64,000 nucleotides of DNA from UBA4615 sp046046245 (GCA_046046245.1 JBJOKE010000011.1:128887-192886), one strand, 5' to 3'. Positions 34,151 to 44,434 are shown, numbered from the stretch's first letter. Notes: a model not told the origin generated them from the sequence alone. Numbers and translations are program-made.

Positions 34151-34921
34151 TCAGGCGAGGTCGCGCCTGAAGCGGCTCGAATGCGTCACGCGGTTGCCGG
34201 GAGAGACGACGTGCCCGGCCAGCACGACGCGCCCACCGCGACCATGGAACCGCCGATGGATCCGCAGGCCGGGCGATCCGCCGGGGACACCGAGCCGCCG
34301 CGCGTCGTCGGCGGCCAGCGCGACCGCGGTGATCTCCTGCTCGATCTCCTCGATGTGCTCGCCGAACTCGTCCTCGAGCAGACGGTGAACGGCGGTGCCG
34401 CCGAGCTCGCGCAGCCGCCGCTCGAGCCCGGGATAGTCCGCGCGGATCCACATCCGCGTGACCGCGACGGCCTCGTGCGGCGCATCGACCGGCGATCGCC
34501 AGCCCCTGACCTCGACCCAGCGGCTGCCGGCACGGCAGCCGAGCATGGCCGCGAGCGACGCGTTGGCCACGACGGCCTGCACCGAATCGACCTTCAGCCG
34601 GACCTGCTCGGCGTACTCCGCGATGTCGGCCATCGAGCCGACGCCGAGCACGAACCGGCGCTCGGCGCCGCCTGCCACGCGCGTGCCGATTCCCCGCCGG
34701 CGGACGATCAGCCCCTGCTCGTCGAGCCGGCGCAGCGCCTCCCGGACGGTCTGCCGCGACACGGCCCAGGCACGTGACAGCGCCTCCTCGGTCGGCAGCA
34801 GCGAGCCCTCGGGATGGCGCCCGGAGCGGATGTCGTCGGCCAGCGACTTCGCGAGCGACGCATACAGCGGCGCGTCGGGGCGGGCGGGGGTCGGGGCCTT
34901 GCGGGACGGGCGGGCCGGCAT
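34151..34921 (-). CDS. GntR/HutC-family transcriptional regulator
   Basis: 256 residues. A winged-helix GntR domain lies at about residues 17-85 (PLYASLAKSLADDIRSGRHP, LLPTEEALSRAWAVSRQTVR, RRRGIGTRV). A UTRA ligand-binding domain follows (about 105-250: VRGWRSPVDAPHEAVAVTRM, FGEHIEEIEQEITAV, GLRIHRRFHGRGGRVVLAG). The start at 34921 avoids a non-family Arg/Gly-rich N-terminus. It lies 134 bases upstream of the hydroxyacid oxidase gene on the same strand, so it probably senses a pathway acid and controls the cluster. No operator could be assigned with confidence. Confidence 0.88.
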   Translation of the reverse strand: MPARPSRKAPTPARPDAPLYASLAKSLADDIRSGRHPEGSLLPTEEALSRAWAVSRQTVREALRRLDEQGLIVRRRGIGTRVAGGAERRFVLGVGSMADIAEYAEQVRLKVDSVQAVVANASLAAMLGCRAGSRWVEVRGWRSPVDAPHEAVAVTRMWIRADYPGLERRLRELGGTAVHRLLEDEFGEHIEEIEQEITAVALAADDARRLGVPGGSPGLRIHRRFHGRGGRVVLAGHVVSPGNRVTHSSRFRRDLA

Positions 34922-35408
34922 CGGCGGGGCGGTGAAGAGAGCGAAGTCCGCTTTATACCGCCCGCGCCGGCCGCCTGACCAACCGGTGTCCGCCGACCCG
35001 GCTCGCGCTCGAATGTCAAGGAACGTTCCAGGCGGCCGATCCACGGGGGCGCGCCCCTGCACGGCGGACCGGTATCGTCATCCGTGCCGGCGGCGTCCGC
35101 AGGACCCGCACTGGCGCGGGTTTCCGGGCGGTTCGGCATGGGGCGGACGTGGCGTGGACATCGCCTGGGCCGCCGGAACAGCGGACATCGCGTGCTCCGA
35201 GCCGCCACCCCGGCTCGCGGACGATTTGGTACCGTGAGGCGGTCGTCATCGCGAAGCACACACTCCCATGCACACGCCGATCCTGAGCAGGACGCTGCCC
35301 TCGACCGCCGAGGCCGGCACACGGAGGTTCCTGATGCCGGCGGTTCCGCTGCCCCGCCGTCCGCTCCGGGTGCACCCGCAAGCGCAGACGACGCACCGCA
35401 AGGCCGGG
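34922..35408. other. Intergenic control region between GntR gene and fused hydrolase
   Basis: 487 bases with no supported gene. It holds a perfect 10-base palindrome, GGAACGTTCC at 35020-35029, about 100 bases upstream of the GntR start, a possible operator. Nothing else was recognised. Confidence 0.4.
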
Positions 35409-36824
35409 ATGAAGATGCGCAGCCGTTCGACCGTGCACGCCACGCACGCGGTACTCGCCGTTGTGCTGGCGCTGTGGGGCGGGACGGCGGTCGCTGCCTC
35501 TTCGTCGCCGCCGGTGCCGACGAACGCGGCATCGCCCACCCCGCTCGCTTCATATGCCGCTGCGGGCGCCGCGGGCCGTACGAACTTCAGCGTGTCGGAT
35601 CGGGCCGCGATCTTGAATCTCGTCCAGGCCTATGCCTTGGCCTACGACAACTTCGACGCCGATTCCTGGTTCGAACTGTTCACGCCAGACGCGATATTCG
35701 TCGTCGGCGTGCCCGGTGCCGCCCCGGTCGTGCAGTCCGGCGACGCATTCCGGAAGTTCTGGCGCGACCGTCTCGCCACGTTCAAGGCGTCAGGCAATCA
35801 GCGCCGACACCTGATGTCGAACATCACGTTCCTCGAGCAGTCGGACACGACCGTACATGCAAGCGTCGTCGGTCTGCTGACGAACGTGGAGGACCGCAGG
35901 ACGTTCTCGGTGGCGACCAGCCTCAACTACGAAGCCTGGTTCGAAAAGGAGGGCGGCGTCTGGAAGATCAAGCGGTGGCACGATTTTCCGGACTCCAGCC
36001 CCGAAGCGGCCAAGGCCGCGCCTGCGCGGCACGCGATGGAACAGCGTCGCGTGAGGTCCGGCAGTGCGGTGCTCGACGTCAGGATCGTGGGAACCGGCAA
36101 GCCGCTCGTCCTCGTCCCCGGGTTCGCTCGCGGCGCTGCGGATTTCGCGGAGATCATGCAAGGCCTGGCAGCGCGCGGCTATCGCGCCATCGCCATCAAT
36201 GCCCGCGGCTGCGAAGGCAGCACCGGGCCCTGGGCGAAGACGACCCTCCACGAGATCGCCGATGACCTCCACGCGGTCGTCGAGGACCTGGGAATCGGGC
36301 CCGTGCACGTGGCGGGCCATGCCGCCGGCGGCCGCTATGCCCGGATGCTGGCGACACGACATCCCGAGAGCGTGAAGTCGGTCATCCTCCTCTCGTCCGG
36401 CGGCCAGTTCGAGGACAAGGAGCGATTCGCGACATTCCTCGGGGCCGTGATGAAGAACATCGCCGGCGACATCTCCCCGGCGGAGATGGACGCCGCCATG
36501 CTGGCCAGCGGCGCCTTCGCGTCCGGCAACGATCCGTCGCCGTGGCGCACGGGCTGGTGGCCGGTTGCCACCGCCCAGGCGAAGGGCGGCGAACACGTCA
36601 AGGCCGAGGAGTACTCGAAGGCCGGCGGGCGGCCCATGCTGGCGCTCTACGGCAAGGAGGACGGGGTCGCGCCGCCACGCAACTCGCTGGCATTGAAGGA
36701 AGCGTTGGGCGGCCAGGTGACCGTGATGGGGATCGACCGCGCCGCGCACAACATGCTGCAGGAGCAGCCCGCGGCGATCATCGAGGCGATCGACGCCTGG
36801 ATCAAGGCCGAATCGCCGCGCTAG
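35409..36824 (+). CDS. Exported NTF2-like/alpha-beta hydrolase fusion lacking the nucleophile
   Basis: 471 residues. A signal peptide (ATHAVLAVVLALWGGTAVAA) is followed by a SnoaL/NTF2-like domain (about 60-195: AYALAYDNFDADSWFELFTP, HLMSNITFLEQ, WKIKRWHDF). An alpha/beta hydrolase domain follows (about 210-471: PLVLVPGFARGAADF, INARGCEGS). In the nucleophile elbow G-H-S-x-G the serine is replaced by Ala: VAGHAAGGR, A305. The acid (D418 in GKEDGVAPP) and base (H447 in DRAAHNM) positions remain. The protein may bind rather than hydrolyse a ligand, or use another mechanism. It stands alone on the plus strand. Confidence 0.85.
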   Translation: MKMRSRSTVHATHAVLAVVLALWGGTAVAASSSPPVPTNAASPTPLASYAAAGAAGRTNFSVSDRAAILNLVQAYALAYDNFDADSWFELFTPDAIFVVGVPGAAPVVQSGDAFRKFWRDRLATFKASGNQRRHLMSNITFLEQSDTTVHASVVGLLTNVEDRRTFSVATSLNYEAWFEKEGGVWKIKRWHDFPDSSPEAAKAAPARHAMEQRRVRSGSAVLDVRIVGTGKPLVLVPGFARGAADFAEIMQGLAARGYRAIAINARGCEGSTGPWAKTTLHEIADDLHAVVEDLGIGPVHVAGHAAGGRYARMLATRHPESVKSVILLSSGGQFEDKERFATFLGAVMKNIAGDISPAEMDAAMLASGAFASGNDPSPWRTGWWPVATAQAKGGEHVKAEEYSKAGGRPMLALYGKEDGVAPPRNSLALKEALGGQVTVMGIDRAAHNMLQEQPAAIIEAIDAWIKAESPR

Positions 36825-36989
36825 GCGTGCCCGACGCGGCAGGCCAGTCGGCGACCTGTTCCGGCCTTCCGTCCGCCCGTCACCGAAACTCCTGTCTCGC
36901 GTCGCGAACGCTGTTCCAGATCAGCGGGCTGCGCCGGCCGCGTCCGGAGGCCCGGGGGCGGCAGCGTCGGGTACCGGCCGTCTCGCGGA

Positions 36990-38051
36990 CTACCAGGCAG
37001 CGATCCGCTCGATCAGCCAGAAGCTTGCGACGCTGCCGATCAGGTAGGGCGGTACCCTCCACAGGCGGCGCGATGCACGCAGCCCGGCGTGACGGACCAG
37101 TGAACGCGCCGCGCCGATGGCGGCGAGCACGGCGCCGATGAACAGCAGCTGCCCGATCTCCACGCCGAGGTTGAAGCACAGCAGCGCGATCGGGATCGAC
37201 GTCTGCGGCAGACCCACCTCGACGAGCGCGCCGGCGAAGCCCAGCCCGTGGAGCAGACCGAACGCGAAGGCGACCAGCCAGGGCCGTCGCGCGGTCAGGC
37301 TCGGTCGGCCCTCGCCCGCGCGGACGATCTCCACCGCGAGGAACGCGATCGACAGCGCGATGCTCGCCTCCACCGGCGGTCCCGGGATGCGCAGCCACCC
37401 CAGCGTCGCCGCCACCAGGGTCAGGCTGTGGGCCAGCGTGAAGGCGGTGATCGTGGCGATCAGTCGCCGGGCCCCCTTCACGAGGAGCAGCAGCGCCAGC
37501 ACGAACAGCAGGTGATCGACGCCGGCGAGGATGTGCTCGATGCCGAGCACCGTGTACGTGCGGACGACCTCGAGGGCCCCCGGGGTGCCGGTCACGTCGA
37601 ACTTCAGCTGCGCAGGCAGGATCCGCTGCAGTTGCTCGCTGCCATCCACGCGCACGAGCCGTACCAGCACGTCGATCCGGTTCAAAGCCAGTTCGGGGAA
37701 GGCGATCGCCTTGCCCGCCAGGCCGCCCGGAACTCGGATGCGCCAGCGCTGTACCGCCGCGCCCGTCGCGTAGGTGCTTCGGATCGGCTCGGTGAGCTCG
37801 GTGCCCTCGGGAAACACCGGGCCGAGCTTGAGCACCGTGGACTCGTCGATCGCCGGTACCTTCCACAGCACGTCCCACGACTCGTGATCGAGCTGCCGCA
37901 GCTGCAGATAGGCGGGGCGAAACTCGTCGGCCTGGACCGGGAGGGCGCAGGCGAGCCACGCCAGCATCAGCGACAGCACGGCCCGCCAGAGCGGACGAGC
38001 CGCGCACCGACGGTTGCGGGCCTGCGCGCACGCGCGCTGCCGAGCCCTCAC
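36990..38051 (-). CDS. HupE/UreJ-family membrane protein
   Basis: 353-residue protein with a signal-like start, a soluble N-terminal region (about 45-170) and a membrane domain of several helices. The HupE/UreJ_2-like stretch GIEHILAGVDHLLFVLALLL is followed by ATITAFTLAHSLTLVAATLG and GLLHGLGFAGALVEVGLPQ, with conserved His/Asp residues typical of metal permeases. The ligand is unknown; nickel or cobalt is possible from distant homologues. Its ATG overlaps the stop of the upstream PpiC-like gene by 4 bases, so the two act together. The 165 bases downstream hold nothing recognised. Confidence 0.85.
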   Translation of the reverse strand: MRARQRACAQARNRRCAARPLWRAVLSLMLAWLACALPVQADEFRPAYLQLRQLDHESWDVLWKVPAIDESTVLKLGPVFPEGTELTEPIRSTYATGAAVQRWRIRVPGGLAGKAIAFPELALNRIDVLVRLVRVDGSEQLQRILPAQLKFDVTGTPGALEVVRTYTVLGIEHILAGVDHLLFVLALLLLVKGARRLIATITAFTLAHSLTLVAATLGWLRIPGPPVEASIALSIAFLAVEIVRAGEGRPSLTARRPWLVAFAFGLLHGLGFAGALVEVGLPQTSIPIALLCFNLGVEIGQLLFIGAVLAAIGAARSLVRHAGLRASRRLWRVPPYLIGSVASFWLIERIAAW

Positions 38052-38935
38052 TGCGAGGGCCGGGGCGTCGCGGGCGACGCGCCGGGCGGGCCGGTTTCGA
38101 TCACGATCCGGTAGCGATCGCGCATCTGCGCGTAGCCTCGCGCCGACGCGGTCGCGCGACGCTCGCTCTCCCAGTCACGGGTGACCGCCCTTCGCACGTC
38201 CTCGAGCGCCGGCATGGCCGCCGTGGTCCGCCGCGTCACGCGCAAGAGGTGGGCGCCGTAGGCGGAGCCGATCGGTCCGTGCCAGTCGCCGGTGGCCAGG
38301 TCCGCGATGCGATCGGCGAAGGCCTTGCCGAAGTCGCGTTCGACGAGATCGAGGGGCGCATCGTCCACGCGCCGCGCGAGCATGGTGGGCGCGCCCAGCG
38401 CAACCGGATCGGCGCCTCGCGCGAGCGCACTGCGCGCGTCGGCCACGGCCCGCTCGACGGCCTGCGCCGGGGCCGACCCGTCGAAGAACACCTGCTCGAA
38501 GCTCACCCGCCCGGGCAGGCGGAAGCGATCGGCGTGGCGCGTGAGGTACTCGACGAGTTGTGCGTCCGTCGGCGCATCACCGGCCAGTCGCTCCTCCGCC
38601 ATCACCTCGAGCTTCTGGCGGACGCGTCGCTTGATCACCGGATCGTCGCGGTCCAGCCCGAGCGCCAACCCCTCCCGATACAGGACCTCGTCGCGCACCC
38701 AGCTCTCGATCAGCCCGGCGAGTTCGCGATCGGTCGGTGGGCGCATCCAGCGGGCCGAGAACTGGCGCACCAGTTCGTCGCTGACCGCCCGGCTCAACAC
38801 GATGCGCTCGCCGTCCCGCGCTGCGGGCGCGAGCCAGCCGTAGGCGGCGAAGATCGCCGCCCCTGCGAGCAGGAAGTGCCCGAGCGGCTCGCGCAGCCAC
38901 CGACGCCATCCGGCGTCGGGGGTGGCGTCGCTCAT
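38048..38935 (-). CDS. PpiC-like membrane-anchored peptidyl-prolyl isomerase
   Basis: 295 residues. An N-terminal anchor (PLGHFLLAGAAIFAAYGWLA) precedes a SurA/PpiC-like region: RRVRQKLEVMAEERL, a long parvulin-like part with SFEQVFFDG, then WHGPIGSAYGAHLLRVTRRT. Its rotamase core is diverged, so enzyme activity is uncertain. The start at 38935 (MSDATPD) is preferred to the Met five codons upstream. It is coupled to the HupE/UreJ-like gene and may help fold that protein or an exported partner. Confidence 0.8.
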   Translation of the reverse strand: MSDATPDAGWRRWLREPLGHFLLAGAAIFAAYGWLAPAARDGERIVLSRAVSDELVRQFSARWMRPPTDRELAGLIESWVRDEVLYREGLALGLDRDDPVIKRRVRQKLEVMAEERLAGDAPTDAQLVEYLTRHADRFRLPGRVSFEQVFFDGSAPAQAVERAVADARSALARGADPVALGAPTMLARRVDDAPLDLVERDFGKAFADRIADLATGDWHGPIGSAYGAHLLRVTRRTTAAMPALEDVRRAVTRDWESERRATASARGYAQMRDRYRIVIETGPPGASPATPRPSQ

Positions 38936-39444
38936 CGCGTCGGCGCGCACCCGGGCGACGACGGCAGGTGCGCTCCGGTCACCACGGCGAAGACTCCATG
39001 GGCGGAACGGTCAGTGCCACCCGCCAGTCCGAACATGAACGGATTCCGGCGAATGAGCGTGGTGTCGGTCCTCAGGTTGGGGTTGCCTGCCCGCGCCTCG
39101 CTCGTGAATCGAAGGGGGTCGGGCGGGGTGTGGGGACGAGACACGGCATGGGGTCGCAGTGTGATTCGCAGGCATGCAGGGCACGCTCCCGGACAGCGTA
39201 TCGCGTCCCTGCGCGTCACGTACAGTCGCGGGCGCTGCAATCCCATCCCGCGTCCGTCGATCGTCGACCGCATCGGCCGCGTCATCACACGCACGGGCCA
39301 CCGGTGGAGGCGCCAGCCGCCCTGCTCCGGTCACCCGTCGCGTCGGATCGTGGCGCGAGCCAAGCACGCGGGTGCGGCCGCCGTCATCCGGGTGCGTCCC
39401 CGAACCGGCGCGCGACGGACCTGCCGAGACGGTGTAGCAACCGA
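38936..39444. other. Non-coding gap before the arsenic-associated genes
   Basis: 509 bases without a supported gene. GC-rich frames here have no family match that I recognise. It marks the passage from the HupE/PpiC pair into the arsenic cluster and may hold an insertion boundary. No clear direct repeat or integrase was found. Confidence 0.4.
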
Positions 39445-39855
39445 TCAGGTCGCCTGGATCGCACTGCCGCCCAGGCTCTCGCAGGCCCGACGCAGGCGCT
39501 GCCCGGCGGCATCCGCCACCACGCGCACCTCGGGCTTGCCGACCAGGTCGATCATGATCCCGGGGTCGAGGAATCCGACGACCACACGACCCGGAGCCTC
39601 CTCGCGAACGATCACGTTGCACGGCAGCAGCAGCCCGATGTCGGGCACGGCAGTGACGGCCTGATGCGCCAGCGGCGGATTGCAGGCGCCGAGAATGCGG
39701 TAAGGCGGCATGTCCTTGCCGAGCTTCTCCTTCATCGCGTGCTGGACGTCGATGTCGCTGAGGATGCCGAAGCCCTCGGCCTTCAGGGCGGCCGTGGTCT
39801 TCGTGATCGCCTGGTCGAACGACAGGTCGGTGAGCGTGGTGGTGAATCCGTACAT
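39445..39855 (-). CDS. DUF302 domain protein
   Basis: 136-residue protein. The DUF302 pattern runs through SFDQAITKTTAALKAEGFG, LSDIDVQHAMKEKLG, YRILGACNPPLAHQAV and LLLPCNVIVREEAPGRVVVG, ending with a short helical tail. The function is unknown; DUF302 proteins often accompany sulfur, heavy-metal or redox genes and may bind a metal or thiol. It lies 238 bases after acr3 on the same strand, at the downstream end of the arsenic cluster. Confidence 0.88.
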   Translation of the reverse strand: MYGFTTTLTDLSFDQAITKTTAALKAEGFGILSDIDVQHAMKEKLGKDMPPYRILGACNPPLAHQAVTAVPDIGLLLPCNVIVREEAPGRVVVGFLDPGIMIDLVGKPEVRVVADAAGQRLRRACESLGGSAIQAT

Positions 39856-40093
39856 GGAAGCCCTCCAGGGCGGGGACATGATTCGGGCGGCGACGGCCGC
39901 GGGCCCCGGTTCGGGTACCCCTGATGCGGCACCTGCCGCAGCCCCGGTCCGGAACCCGGACGCTGCCCCGAGTGCCCGCTCTTGCAACGATACGCCGTCG
40001 GCCAGGCGCCGCATTGATGCCGATCAGGTCAGCGCCAGGTTCCCGGCTGCGCAGATGGGACGGGCCGGCAGAGCGGCGCCGCCGCCTCCGGGC

Positions 40094-41116
40094 TCAGCCC
40101 GCCGCCTCGTACCAGCCCTTGCTCCGGTTCACGACGTGCACCACCAGGAGCATCACCGGCACCTCGATCAGCACGCCCACCACCGTGGCCAGCGCAGCAC
40201 CGGACTCGAACCCGAAGAGGCTGATCGCCGCGGCCACCGCCAGCTCGAAGAAGTTGCTGGCACCGATCAGGGCCGACGGACAGGCCACTTCGTGCACCTC
40301 GCCGAGCTTGCGGTTCAGCCAGTAGGCCAGAGCCGAGTTGAGGAACACCTGGATCAGGATGGGCACCGCCAGCATCGCGATGACCAGCGGCTGCCTCAGG
40401 ATGGCCTCGCCCTGGAAACCGAACAGCAGCACGAGCGTGGCCAGCAAGGCCGTGATCGACCAGGGGCCGATCTTCGCCTGGGCGGCGTCGAATGCGCCCT
40501 GGCCCCTGGCCAGCAGCACCTTGCGCCACGCCTGGGCGACGAGCACCGGGATGACGAGGTAGAGCACCACCGAGATCAGCAGCGTGTCCCAGGGGACGAT
40601 GATCGACGACAGTCCGAGCAGCAACGCCACGATGGGCGCGAAGGCGAACACCATGATCGTGTCGTTCAGCGCGACCTGGCTCAGCGTGAACAGGGGGTGG
40701 CCGTTGGTCAGGCGGCTCCAGACGAACACCATGGCCGTGCACGGGGCCGCGGCGAGCAGGATCAGCCCTGCGATGTAGCTGTCGAGCTGCCCTGCCGGCA
40801 GGTAGGGTGCGAACACGTGGCGGATGAAGATCCAGCCCAGCAGCGCCATCGAGAAGGGCTTGACGGCCCAGTTGACGAACAGCGTCACGCCGATGCCGCG
40901 CCAGTGCCGCTTCACCTGGCTCAAGGCGCCGAAGTCGACCTTCAGCAGCATCGGGATGATCATCACCCAGATCAGCAGGCCCACCGGCAGGTTGACCCTG
41001 GCAAGCTCCATCCTGCCGATGGCCCGGACCGGGCCAGGCAGCAGTTGTCCCAGGGCGATGCCGGCGGCGATGCAGAGGCAGACCCAGACGGTCAGATAGC
41101 GCTCGAAGCGGCTCAT
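40094..41116 (-). CDS. acr3: ACR3-family arsenite efflux transporter
   Basis: Arsenite exporter of the BASS-related ACR3 family with about ten membrane helices, 340 residues from the ATG at 41116. Landmarks are RFERYLTVWVCLCIAAGIAL, the arsenite-linked Cys in LLAAAPCTAMVFVWSRLTNG, and ALIGASNFFELAVAAAISLF. A TTG at 41167 overlaps the arsC stop and would add 17 residues; that form is common in ACR3 proteins, so either start is possible. It completes a gapdh-arsJ-arsR-arsC-acr3 order, exporting the arsenite made by ArsC. Confidence 0.93.
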   Translation of the reverse strand: MSRFERYLTVWVCLCIAAGIALGQLLPGPVRAIGRMELARVNLPVGLLIWVMIIPMLLKVDFGALSQVKRHWRGIGVTLFVNWAVKPFSMALLGWIFIRHVFAPYLPAGQLDSYIAGLILLAAAPCTAMVFVWSRLTNGHPLFTLSQVALNDTIMVFAFAPIVALLLGLSSIIVPWDTLLISVVLYLVIPVLVAQAWRKVLLARGQGAFDAAQAKIGPWSITALLATLVLLFGFQGEAILRQPLVIAMLAVPILIQVFLNSALAYWLNRKLGEVHEVACPSALIGASNFFELAVAAAISLFGFESGAALATVVGVLIEVPVMLLVVHVVNRSKGWYEAAG

Positions 41117-41163
41117 CGGCGCCGGCGTGGCGAGCGGTGCGGGCAGGCGGGCGGCGGGCTCGT

Positions 41164-41658
41164 TCAACGGGTTCCGATGTCCTTGATCTCGCGCTGGATG
41201 GACAGTCTGTCCAAGGATGCGAGCGGCAGCGAGAGCATCAGCTCGATGCGGCGCTTGAGGATCGCGGCGGTGTCCCGGAAGACCTTGGTCTTCTGCTCGT
41301 CCGTGCCGTGGAAAGCGGCCGGATCGGCCACGCCCCAATGAGCGGTCATGGGTTGGCCGGGCCAGACCGGGCAGACCTCGCCGGCCGCCTTGTCGCAGAC
41401 CGTGAACACGAAGTCGAGTTCGGGTGCCCCCGGCTGCGCGAACTCGTCCCACGCCTTGCTGCGAAAGCCATCGGTCGGGAGGTGCAGTTCCGACAGCGTC
41501 TTGAGCGCGAACGGATCGACCGAGGTGCCCGGGTGGCTGCCCGCCGAGAAGGCCTGGAAGCGGCCGCGGCCCAGGCTGTCGAGGATGCCCTCGGCCATGA
41601 TCGATCGTGCCGAGTTGTGCGTGCAGACGAAGAGCACGTTGTAGACCTTGTCGCTCAT
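41164..41658 (-). CDS. arsC: Arsenate reductase, low-molecular-weight phosphatase type
   Basis: 164 residues. It reduces arsenate to arsenite using thioredoxin- or glutaredoxin-type thiols. The P-loop CTHNSAR (C12 to R18, CX5R) and the later Cys in FVFTVCDKAAGEVCPVWPG match the thioredoxin/LMW-PTP class. DPAAFHGTDEQKTKVFRDT is typical of this group in betaproteobacteria. The start at 41658 gives the normal N-terminus MSDKVYNVLF; the ATG at 41730 would add unrelated sequence. It lies 28 bases after arsR. Confidence 0.93.
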   Translation of the reverse strand: MSDKVYNVLFVCTHNSARSIMAEGILDSLGRGRFQAFSAGSHPGTSVDPFALKTLSELHLPTDGFRSKAWDEFAQPGAPELDFVFTVCDKAAGEVCPVWPGQPMTAHWGVADPAAFHGTDEQKTKVFRDTAAILKRRIELMLSLPLASLDRLSIQREIKDIGTR

Positions 41659-41686
41659 GACGGGGCTCGTGAGGTGGGGGGTCGGT

Positions 41687-42031
41687 TCAGCAGGCGGTAC
41701 ACGCCGCATCGGAGCCCGTCGGTGCCCCATCGCGGGTGACGCATGTGACGGACTGGCAGCAGTGCGCCGACAGGTAGGCGAGCAATTCGTTCATGGTGTC
41801 GATGCTCGGCCGGCAGATCAGGTGCCGGCCGTCGCGCTCCTGCGTCAGCAGGCCGGCATGCAGCAGTTCCTTGATATGGAAGGACACGGTCGAGGGCGGG
41901 ATGGCCAATGCGCTCGCCAGCGCACCCGGCGTCATGCCGGCGGGGCCGACGCCCACCACGGCTCGGTAGATGCGCAGGCGCACGTCCTGCGCCAGAGCGC
42001 CCAGCGCACGTACGGCAGTCTTCTCGTCCAT
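41687..42031 (-). CDS. arsR: ArsR-family arsenic-responsive repressor
   Basis: 114-residue winged-helix repressor (ALAQDVRLRIYRAVVGVGPA, IPPSTVSFHIKELLHAGLLT) that releases DNA on binding arsenite. The E. coli-type ELCVCDL site is absent. Instead Cys occur at 91, 92 and 97 (HCCQSVTC), close to the C-terminal vicinal arrangement of the Acidithiobacillus type, and a further Cys pair ends the protein (C111, C114). It is inside the operon, 5 bases after arsJ, so it likely autoregulates the cluster through the palindrome at 44435. Confidence 0.92.
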   Translation of the reverse strand: MDEKTAVRALGALAQDVRLRIYRAVVGVGPAGMTPGALASALAIPPSTVSFHIKELLHAGLLTQERDGRHLICRPSIDTMNELLAYLSAHCCQSVTCVTRDGAPTGSDAACTAC

Positions 42032-42036
42032 CACGA

Positions 42037-43350
42037 TCAGGACCCCTGGTGCGTCGCAGCGGCGGCCGGCGCCTGCCCCCGCGCCTGCCGGTCCGGTTCC
42101 GCGCCCGTGGTCCCGGCGCCGTCCAGCGCGATCTGCCTGGCGTCCTGCAACCGGCTCGGCAGCGCCAGCGTGACCAGCCAGCAGATCACGAGCAGCGCCG
42201 CCGATCCGGCCAGCGACCAGGCAAGCCCCCCCCACTGGTAGAGCAGGCCCGACAGCAGGGTGCCGAAGAATCGGCCCAGGGCATTGGCCGCGTAGTAGAA
42301 GCCCACGTCCTCGGCGGCCTTCTCCGAACCGGCATAGGCGAGGACCAGGTAGGAGTGGACCGAGGAGTTGACCGCGAAGGCGAAGCCGAACACGGCGAGC
42401 CCCGCGACGACGACCCACTCGAGGTTCGGCACCTTTGCCAGCACCAGGCCGGCCAGGACGATGGGCACCAGCGCGAGCAAGGCCGACCACAGGCGAGCGG
42501 CCGGCACTTCGGCGCTGAGACCATCGTCGCTGCGCCGGACGATGGCCGGGGCAGCCGCCTGGACCACGCCGTAGCCGATGGTCCACAGCGCCACGAAGCC
42601 GCTGACCATCGTGAAGGTCCAGCCGGAGGCGTACAGGAACACCGGCACACCGACCACGAACCACACATCGCGCGCGCCGAAGAGTGCGACTCGCGCAGCC
42701 GCGAGCAGGTTGATGCCGCGGTTCTTGGCGAACAGTTCCCTGGCCGACTTCGACGCCCTGCTCTTGCCCATCAGTGGCGGCACGAAGCCGACGACGCCGG
42801 CGAGGACCATCGCCAGCAGCCCCGCCATGATCCACAACGCGGCCTGGAAGCCGACGGCCTGGAGCAGGAGCCCGCCGAGGAAGAAGCCCGCGCCCTTCAT
42901 CGCGTTCTTGCTGCCGGTGAAGAACGCGACCCACTTGAACAGCTGCCCCGACGCATCGCCCGCTGTCGCCTTGATGGCGGACTTGCTGGCGGTCTTGGTC
43001 AGGTCCTTCGCAACGCCACAGACGCCTTGCGCAGCGACGACCCAGGCGACCGACAGCGCCGCCGACCAGGTCGGCGACAGCGCGGACATCAGCAGGAAGC
43101 CGGTGATCTCGGTCAGGAGACCCACCGTCAGCATGCGCTTGATGCCATGTCGCGTGGCCAGCCACCCGCCGATCAGGTTGGCGAACACGCCCATGGCCTC
43201 GTAGAGCAGGAAAAGGAAGGCGAGCGTGAAGGGCGAGTAGCCGAGCCGGTAGAAGTGCAGCAGCACCAGCATGCGCAGCGCGCCGTCGCTGAGGGTGAAG
43301 CCCCAGTAGGCGGCGGTGACGATAGTGTAGTTGCGGGTGCCCTGGTTCAT
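42037..43350 (-). CDS. arsJ: ArsJ organoarsenical (1-arseno-3-phosphoglycerate) efflux MFS protein
   Basis: 437-residue MFS protein with about 12 helices. It starts MNQGTRNYTIVTAAYWGFTL and keeps ArsJ-like runs LLYEAMGVFANLIGGWLATR and GVCGVAKDLTKTASKSAIKA. ArsJ exports 1-arseno-3-phosphoglycerate, made from arsenate by a dedicated GAPDH, so arsenate can be removed without reduction. That GAPDH gene is 7 bases upstream, which fixes the assignment. The C-terminal 30 residues are Gln/Ala-rich and not conserved. Confidence 0.92.
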   Translation of the reverse strand: MNQGTRNYTIVTAAYWGFTLSDGALRMLVLLHFYRLGYSPFTLAFLFLLYEAMGVFANLIGGWLATRHGIKRMLTVGLLTEITGFLLMSALSPTWSAALSVAWVVAAQGVCGVAKDLTKTASKSAIKATAGDASGQLFKWVAFFTGSKNAMKGAGFFLGGLLLQAVGFQAALWIMAGLLAMVLAGVVGFVPPLMGKSRASKSARELFAKNRGINLLAAARVALFGARDVWFVVGVPVFLYASGWTFTMVSGFVALWTIGYGVVQAAAPAIVRRSDDGLSAEVPAARLWSALLALVPIVLAGLVLAKVPNLEWVVVAGLAVFGFAFAVNSSVHSYLVLAYAGSEKAAEDVGFYYAANALGRFFGTLLSGLLYQWGGLAWSLAGSAALLVICWLVTLALPSRLQDARQIALDGAGTTGAEPDRQARGQAPAAAATHQGS

Positions 43351-43357
43351 GGCCTTC

Positions 43358-44401
<1,044 letters not shown>

Positions 44402-44434
44402 GATCGCCTCTCCCTCGGGAACGAAACGGTATTT

